Source: Clostridia bacterium (GTDB taxonomy: Bacteria; Bacillota; Clostridia; Oscillospirales; CAG-272). From it: a DNA stretch of 45,847 nucleotides. The stretch's first letter is position 1; every line of letters begins with the position of its first letter. Positions 41,959 to 45,847 of this stretch are shown here, piece after piece. Under the pieces are notes generated by a model. That model was not told the origin of the DNA and did no database searches. It saw only the letters and a program-made list of their open reading frames with translations. A program made the translations under genes and the position numbers. The stretch spans positions 1 through 45,847 of the forward strand of contig JAFYHA010000086.1 in the NCBI GenBank assembly GCA_017539425.1, in the 5' to 3' direction.

Positions 41959-44715
41959 CTATGCGCCGGCCTTTCGTCTGCCCAGCAGGAATCCCGCAAG
42001 GCCGCAGGCCGCGGCGGAAAAGCCGCCCGAAAGAATGAGAGCCAGCACCTGACCGGTCGAAAACCGGGCAGGATGCCCGCCTGAGGGAGCACCGGGCTGT
42101 GCGTCTGTCTCCTCCGCTTGTCCGTCGGGATCAACCCTTACGGTGTGCGCTCCTGACGTGACCGGAACCAGGGCAAAGGTGTGCCCGTTACACTCCATCG
42201 GCTCGAACGAAACCGGTGAGCCGTCCAGGGACAGGGACATCGCATTCTCCCTGAGATAGACGGCAACGACAGCATTCTCGGGTCCGTTCACAAGGACATC
42301 CATGGAATAGGCACCTTTCTCCGGGCAGGAACCGGACAGCCTGACCCCCAGCGTTTCCGGAAGCTTATACTGCAGGGCATAGCCGTCTACGGATTCAATA
42401 TAGCCGGGTACGTTGCTGGCGCATATCATTCTGGCCAGATACGGTTCCAGGGTCAATGTGGCTTCGATTCGCTCCCCGCCGGATGAAACCGTAAGTTTGT
42501 CCGTGACCACGGCCGGAGCATCTGCGTCTTGCCTTTTCGGCAGGACACGGGTATTTACGGGCTGGGAAAAACCGTCATAGGACGGACCCGGATTGGTCAT
42601 GGAAAGTTCCCAAAGGAACGTGATCCGTTCCGGATCCACATGCAGAGCCCGGCTGTCCGCGGATACCGTTTGCGTCACGGTCCCCGGGGCGTTGCGGATC
42701 GCGGTCAGGATGCCTCCGTTCTCCCCAATTGTCAGCCCGACGACATCGGTAGATACCGTACCGTCCTTACGCCAGGACGGTTCGTAGTCTGCGCTCCCGT
42801 CCACCAGCACGGCGTCATGGATCTCATATCTTGCGTTCAAAAAAGGCATCAGAGGAACGATTTCATTATTGAGGTCCGATAAACCGGACGGCGCGAAATT
42901 CGGAATGGCGGCATAGGCCAGCGCATAGGAGAAATACCGGTCATATTCGTAAGGATAAATGAGATTGACGGCTCCGTCGGCATAGGCATCCTGGCGGGCC
43001 TTGGCCAGATACAGCGCGTCACTGACCGTACGCCAGTTTTCCCAGGTTTCCAGACCCGGCTGCCAGACTCCGGAGGCCATTTCCAACTGCACCATATCCC
43101 CGACCACCGAATCCGGATCGTTGATCCACAGAAGGGCCCCCGCATCATGCAGGGCATCCCGGTACCGGGTAAGAGCCTCCCGGTTGTCCGCATCGGTAAA
43201 GACAAGGCCGTTTCCGTAATCGAAATCCGGAGCAAACGCGGATTCCTTGTCCTCCAGATATACGAACTGCGGTGCGGTTTCCTTCGCGATCGAAACGGCA
43301 CTGCTTTCGATATGATCCAGTACCTCTTCCAGTGCGTACTGGAAGGTATACCGCCCTTCCGGATAGAAGGTGCCTTCCTCCGGATACCACTGGGCAAAGC
43401 GTTTGCCTGAGGAAGAACCGTTGATGGCCCATTCCGGATGCTGGACGAACAGATCCGTGACCTTACCGTTGTAATTCGGGACCAGGGCGGAAAAATCAAA
43501 TTGTCCGATCTTCACATTATCGTACTGTTCAGAGAAGTATGCCGTCCCGGATTTCATAGCGGCGGTTTCTTCATTGGACGGATGCGTCCCTCCTGTCCAT
43601 CCGTAGTAATTGACCAACGCCATCACAAGGCCCTGGGAAAGGCCGGATCCGGTCACCGTGCTCAGTCTCTTGAAGAACAGACGGTTGCCTGGATCGCTTT
43701 CTGAGAGCCAGGCATATCCGGGCAAGATATACTGCGTGTATTTCACCTCTGAGGCCCAATTTTCCTGTCCGGAAAGGTTGCCCTGCGAGGCCTTCCGCAG
43801 AAGAGGATGGTTCAGGTAGATCGTGAAAAAGCGAGTCGTGTCTCCGGGAGTGACGTAGAAATCCACTTCATAGGAAAAAGTCCGTCCGGCAGGCAGGGAA
43901 GAGCGGTTCGTGCGGTGGACCCATCCTTTTGGCGTCAGGACCGGCTGGTCCTGTTTCCAGAGTGCTGAATCCGTAAGATTGTGCCTTTGCGTATAGCTTG
44001 TTCCCGCGAACTCACCGTTCTGAGCCACCAGTGTACTGACCGCCGTGAGATCACTTTCCGGCTGATACAGGCCGGTCATGGCCGTGCTGTGCGGGGCATA
44101 TACGATTCCGCTGTCCTGCGTATTCTGCTTGATTCCGTCGGCTTCCACAAGAGGCCTTCCGCTGGGCCAGGGAAGGTAATAATACCCTCCGGAGCGAAAC
44201 GTATCTTGCAGTTCGCATTCCACATGGCCTTCCGCAAACCAGAGGCGTGTGCCGCGGTTTTTCAGGATGAGATTGCGGCACATCCTGTGTTCCGACAGCC
44301 AATACCTCACTTCCAATTCAATATTTCTCTCCGAAAGAACCGAATGCTGCAAGGTGAGGACCAGGATCCCGGTTTCCTCTTTGAAAGAAATCACCGTACA
44401 CTCCGAAAGCGTAAAGGTCGAATCGCCCGCGCCTTCATAGAACAGACGGATCCGTTCACCGATGGAGGCAAACACAGGTCTGCCATCCAGGGATACCGAA
44501 CGGACGGTCCCATTTGTAAGATCGATCTCGGCCCTAAGCGAGTCATCCTTGTTTTCCAATACAGCGATTGTATCCTGCATCACAACGGTTCCTTTCAAGT
44601 CCTCAGGATATGCCGCGGAGGTGCCTATCGGCATCAGGAGCAGAAGGATCCCCAGTATCGCTGCACAGATCCCGGCCATCACGCGGCGGGATGTTGAGGT
44701 TCGTTGAACGATCAT
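41959..44715 (-). CDS. Large exported, C-terminally anchored protein, possibly a glycoside hydrolase
   Basis: 918 residues. A signal segment (about 12-36) ends near TSA. Residues 45-300 look like a beta-sandwich (NGTVRSVSLDGRPVF). The middle (about 330-680) has an alternating pattern with carboxylates and aromatics such as PQFVYLEDKESAFAPDFDYG and DAGALLWINDPDSVVGDM, which could be a TIM barrel. The last 200 residues are beta-rich, then a linker, a membrane helix (about 890-910) and GRRKAGA. This order recalls GH36/GH31-like enzymes, but no family signature was certain. GGAGGTGATCC precedes the ATG, which shares ATGA with the upstream gene's stop. Confidence 0.7.
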   Translation of the reverse strand: MIVQRTSTSRRVMAGICAAILGILLLLMPIGTSAAYPEDLKGTVVMQDTIAVLENKDDSLRAEIDLTNGTVRSVSLDGRPVFASIGERIRLFYEGAGDSTFTLSECTVISFKEETGILVLTLQHSVLSERNIELEVRYWLSEHRMCRNLILKNRGTRLWFAEGHVECELQDTFRSGGYYYLPWPSGRPLVEADGIKQNTQDSGIVYAPHSTAMTGLYQPESDLTAVSTLVAQNGEFAGTSYTQRHNLTDSALWKQDQPVLTPKGWVHRTNRSSLPAGRTFSYEVDFYVTPGDTTRFFTIYLNHPLLRKASQGNLSGQENWASEVKYTQYILPGYAWLSESDPGNRLFFKRLSTVTGSGLSQGLVMALVNYYGWTGGTHPSNEETAAMKSGTAYFSEQYDNVKIGQFDFSALVPNYNGKVTDLFVQHPEWAINGSSSGKRFAQWYPEEGTFYPEGRYTFQYALEEVLDHIESSAVSIAKETAPQFVYLEDKESAFAPDFDYGNGLVFTDADNREALTRYRDALHDAGALLWINDPDSVVGDMVQLEMASGVWQPGLETWENWRTVSDALYLAKARQDAYADGAVNLIYPYEYDRYFSYALAYAAIPNFAPSGLSDLNNEIVPLMPFLNARYEIHDAVLVDGSADYEPSWRKDGTVSTDVVGLTIGENGGILTAIRNAPGTVTQTVSADSRALHVDPERITFLWELSMTNPGPSYDGFSQPVNTRVLPKRQDADAPAVVTDKLTVSSGGERIEATLTLEPYLARMICASNVPGYIESVDGYALQYKLPETLGVRLSGSCPEKGAYSMDVLVNGPENAVVAVYLRENAMSLSLDGSPVSFEPMECNGHTFALVPVTSGAHTVRVDPDGQAEETDAQPGAPSGGHPARFSTGQVLALILSGGFSAAACGLAGFLLGRRKAGA

Positions 44716-45473
44716 TGCGGATCACCTCCATTCCTCCGGCATCTGCGGCCCGCGATCCGGTAGAAAATGAAAAACGAAGCGCATCCGGGAACCAGTACAA
44801 CACCGGCAAGGATCGGCCAGAACACCCAACCCGCAGGGGATCCTCCCGGATCTCTTGAAGATTCCTCCGCAGATGGTCCAGTCTCCTTTTTGGGTTCTGT
44901 CTCAGGTTCTGTTTCGGTTTCGGTACGGGACTCCGCCACGGTCTCTTCTTCCGTCTCAGCGGGAACGGGCATACCGCCTTTACCGTCATGGGTCCAAAGG
45001 AAGAAATCGTCCAGGATCAACCGGTCGAAGTTGGCCTTTCCGACGCAGGCTACCAGTCCGAAATATGTGCCGAACCGGTTTTCGTCCGGAATATCGATCG
45101 AGAACAACTGCTGTCCGTCAACAGAGAAGGCTACGTTCCTTCCGTCCACATCCGCACGGATCCGGTAGGTTTCGCCTGGTTCGAAAGAGAATGCGCAGTA
45201 GTATGCGTTCCCGTTCCCGATCCCTTTCTCGGTGCCACCGACGACGCTGTTGACCTGAATGCCCTTCGAAACATTGCCGTTCCATCCTTCCAGGGTCAAA
45301 TAGACGTAGGCGTTTGCGGTCTTGTCCGCAAAGAGAGCAAAGCCCATCCTGCAGCCCGCACCCTGATCCACCCCGGAAAGGGAGGTCACGTCGGCTTGCA
45401 GTGAATAGCATTCCGGATCGCAGTCCGGATCCTCGATCAGGCTGACTGCCTGCTGCCAGCTCCCGCTATACAT
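44712..45473 (-). CDS. Anchored lectin-like exoprotein, main part of a frameshifted gene
   Basis: 253 residues from the first ATG in frame. Residues 20-165 resemble a concanavalin/LamG-like or DUF1080-like beta-sandwich (YRIRADVDGRNVAFSVDGQQ, then FDRLILDDFFLW). A Glu/Thr-rich linker (about 172-210), a membrane helix (about 217-240) and a basic tail follow. It has no signal peptide here, but the frame is open upstream to about 45551 and encodes plausible sequence (SDYPFLTGPYGTYSVETEG). A signal peptide lies just upstream in another frame (45496-45606). The intact gene therefore probably spans 44712-45606 with an indel near 45535-45550. Confidence 0.7.
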   Translation of the reverse strand: MYSGSWQQAVSLIEDPDCDPECYSLQADVTSLSGVDQGAGCRMGFALFADKTANAYVYLTLEGWNGNVSKGIQVNSVVGGTEKGIGNGNAYYCAFSFEPGETYRIRADVDGRNVAFSVDGQQLFSIDIPDENRFGTYFGLVACVGKANFDRLILDDFFLWTHDGKGGMPVPAETEEETVAESRTETETEPETEPKKETGPSAEESSRDPGGSPAGWVFWPILAGVVLVPGCASFFIFYRIAGRRCRRNGGDPQ

Positions 45474-45495
45474 TTCGACCCCTTCGGTTTCGACG

Positions 45496-45606
45496 CTATA
45501 CGTTCCGTACGGGCCGGTCAGAAACGGATAGTCCGAAGCACAGAGAAATAAGAATCAAAGCAGCAATCAGTACGCAGGCAAGCGCCTTGCCATATACCAT
45601 CCGCAT
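45496..45606 (-). pseudogene. Signal peptide fragment of the same frameshifted gene
   Basis: From ATG 45606, with AAAGGAG 6 bases upstream and a perfect promoter behind it, a 36-residue peptide reads RMVYGKALACVLIAALILIS and then stops at TAG. It is a clear signal peptide with no mature part. Continuing in the frame of the downstream gene after LISL would restore a full exported protein. One extra or missing base (or two) accounts for it; sequencing error cannot be excluded. Confidence 0.65.
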
Positions 45607-45646
45607 ACAGATCTCCTTTGTGGTTTTGGATGAATTGTTCACTTTC

Positions 45647-45675
45647 ATTATAGGGAGAGAAAAAACCTTTGTCAA
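45647..45675 (-). promoter_or_regulatory. Consensus promoter of the minus-strand exoprotein operon
   Basis: On minus, TTGACA (45675-45670) and TATAAT (45652-45647), both perfect, with a 17-base spacer, 41 bases before the ATG at 45606. Confidence 0.88.
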
Positions 45676-45714
45676 CATAGATGGGGTTCCCCGATTGCCA
45701 TTCTTGCTCCTTTC

Positions 45715-45743
45715 TTGACATGACCATTCCGATTCAGTATAAT
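45715..45743 (+). promoter_or_regulatory. Consensus promoter of the gene leaving the right edge
   Basis: Perfect TTGACA (45715-45720) and TATAAT (45738-45743), 17-base spacer, divergent from the minus-strand promoter 40 bases away. Confidence 0.88.
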
Positions 45744-45769
45744 AAAAGCGCAATATTTGCCTTGAACGG

Positions 45770-45819
45770 AAAGGAATTTCGGGGCCTGATTCAACTCTCC
45801 CCGATTCAAAACCACTATG
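45770..45819 (+). promoter_or_regulatory. Candidate hairpin between Shine-Dalgarno and ATG of the right-edge gene
   Basis: AAAGGA (45770-45775) is 41 bases from ATG 45817. TCGGGG (45779-45784) can pair with CCCCGA (45799-45804). Folding leaves 3 plus 12 bases. GATTCAA occurs twice, in the loop and behind the stem. This is the fourth such arrangement in the window, and the least certain because the gene is incomplete. Confidence 0.5.
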
Positions 45820-45847
45820 TCTATTTTCAGATTTGCCATTCTGGGTC
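45817..45847 (+). CDS. N-terminus of an incomplete gene, possibly Gfo/Idh/MocA oxidoreductase
   Basis: Ten residues, MSIFRFAILG, are visible. This beta strand running into a glycine is how Gfo/Idh/MocA-family dehydrogenases start, but ten residues do not prove it. It has a perfect promoter at 45715-45743 and no Shine-Dalgarno within 30 bases. Confidence 0.4.
   Translation, partial: MSIFRFAILG

Overview
The window looks like a chromosomal segment of a moderately GC-rich Clostridia-type Firmicute. The support is PolC-type DNA polymerase III, the MEP isoprenoid genes dxr and ispG, a V-type ATPase in the clostridial order, AAGGAGG-type ribosome binding sites, and TTGACA/TATAAT promoters with 17-base spacers. 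Lineage below class is not resolved; an Oscillospirales- or Christensenellales-like gut or anaerobic organism is a guess. No transposase, integrase, phage gene or CRISPR array was seen.

Layout. 1-1366: the tail of an unknown gene, a terminator, and a hydrolase-acetyltransferase fusion. 1422-10445: a nine-gene V-ATPase operon (G/H-like stalk, I, K, E, C, F, A, B, D) behind a structured leader. Its rotor subunit keeps all five sodium ligands known from Enterococcus hirae NtpK. 10478-13196: dinB, a YfcE-like phosphodiesterase and a TatD-like hydrolase. 13287-15454: three small genes (membrane protein, HprK-like P-loop protein, DUF2975-like protein). 15698-16680: rplM-rpsI. 16745-18904: a REC/degenerate GGDEF/EAL protein plus a stand-alone Hpt protein. 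18996-20759 (minus): a MATE transporter fused to an RsbW-like ATPase domain, divergent from an XRE-TPR regulator. 21948-33055: pyrH-frr-uppS-cdsA-dxr-rseP-ispG-polC, linking nucleotide supply, ribosome recycling, undecaprenyl and phospholipid synthesis, isoprenoids, envelope proteolysis and replication. ispG carries an internal amber codon.

33175-45847: tRNA-Val(CAC) and tRNA-Ala(CGC) sit in an accessory region of membrane and exported proteins. It holds a six-helix membrane protein, a CBM9-like anchored protein, a GH43/GH32-like lipoprotein, a hybrid histidine kinase translationally coupled to a solute-binding lipoprotein, and two minus-strand anchored exoproteins (one hydrolase-like, one lectin-like with a frameshift after its signal peptide). 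This resembles a surface glycan sensing and processing locus without its own ABC permease.

The most unusual signal is an initiation-region layout seen at four starts (ntpA, pyrH, frr, and a gene leaving the right edge). A good Shine-Dalgarno lies 26-41 bases from the start codon and a compact hairpin occupies the gap. Folding it would leave 10, 10, 15 and 15 unpaired bases. Other points to check are the amber codon in ispG, the MATE-ATPase fusion, the kinase/binding-protein pair with no transporter, and a roughly 75-residue acidic insert in RseP.
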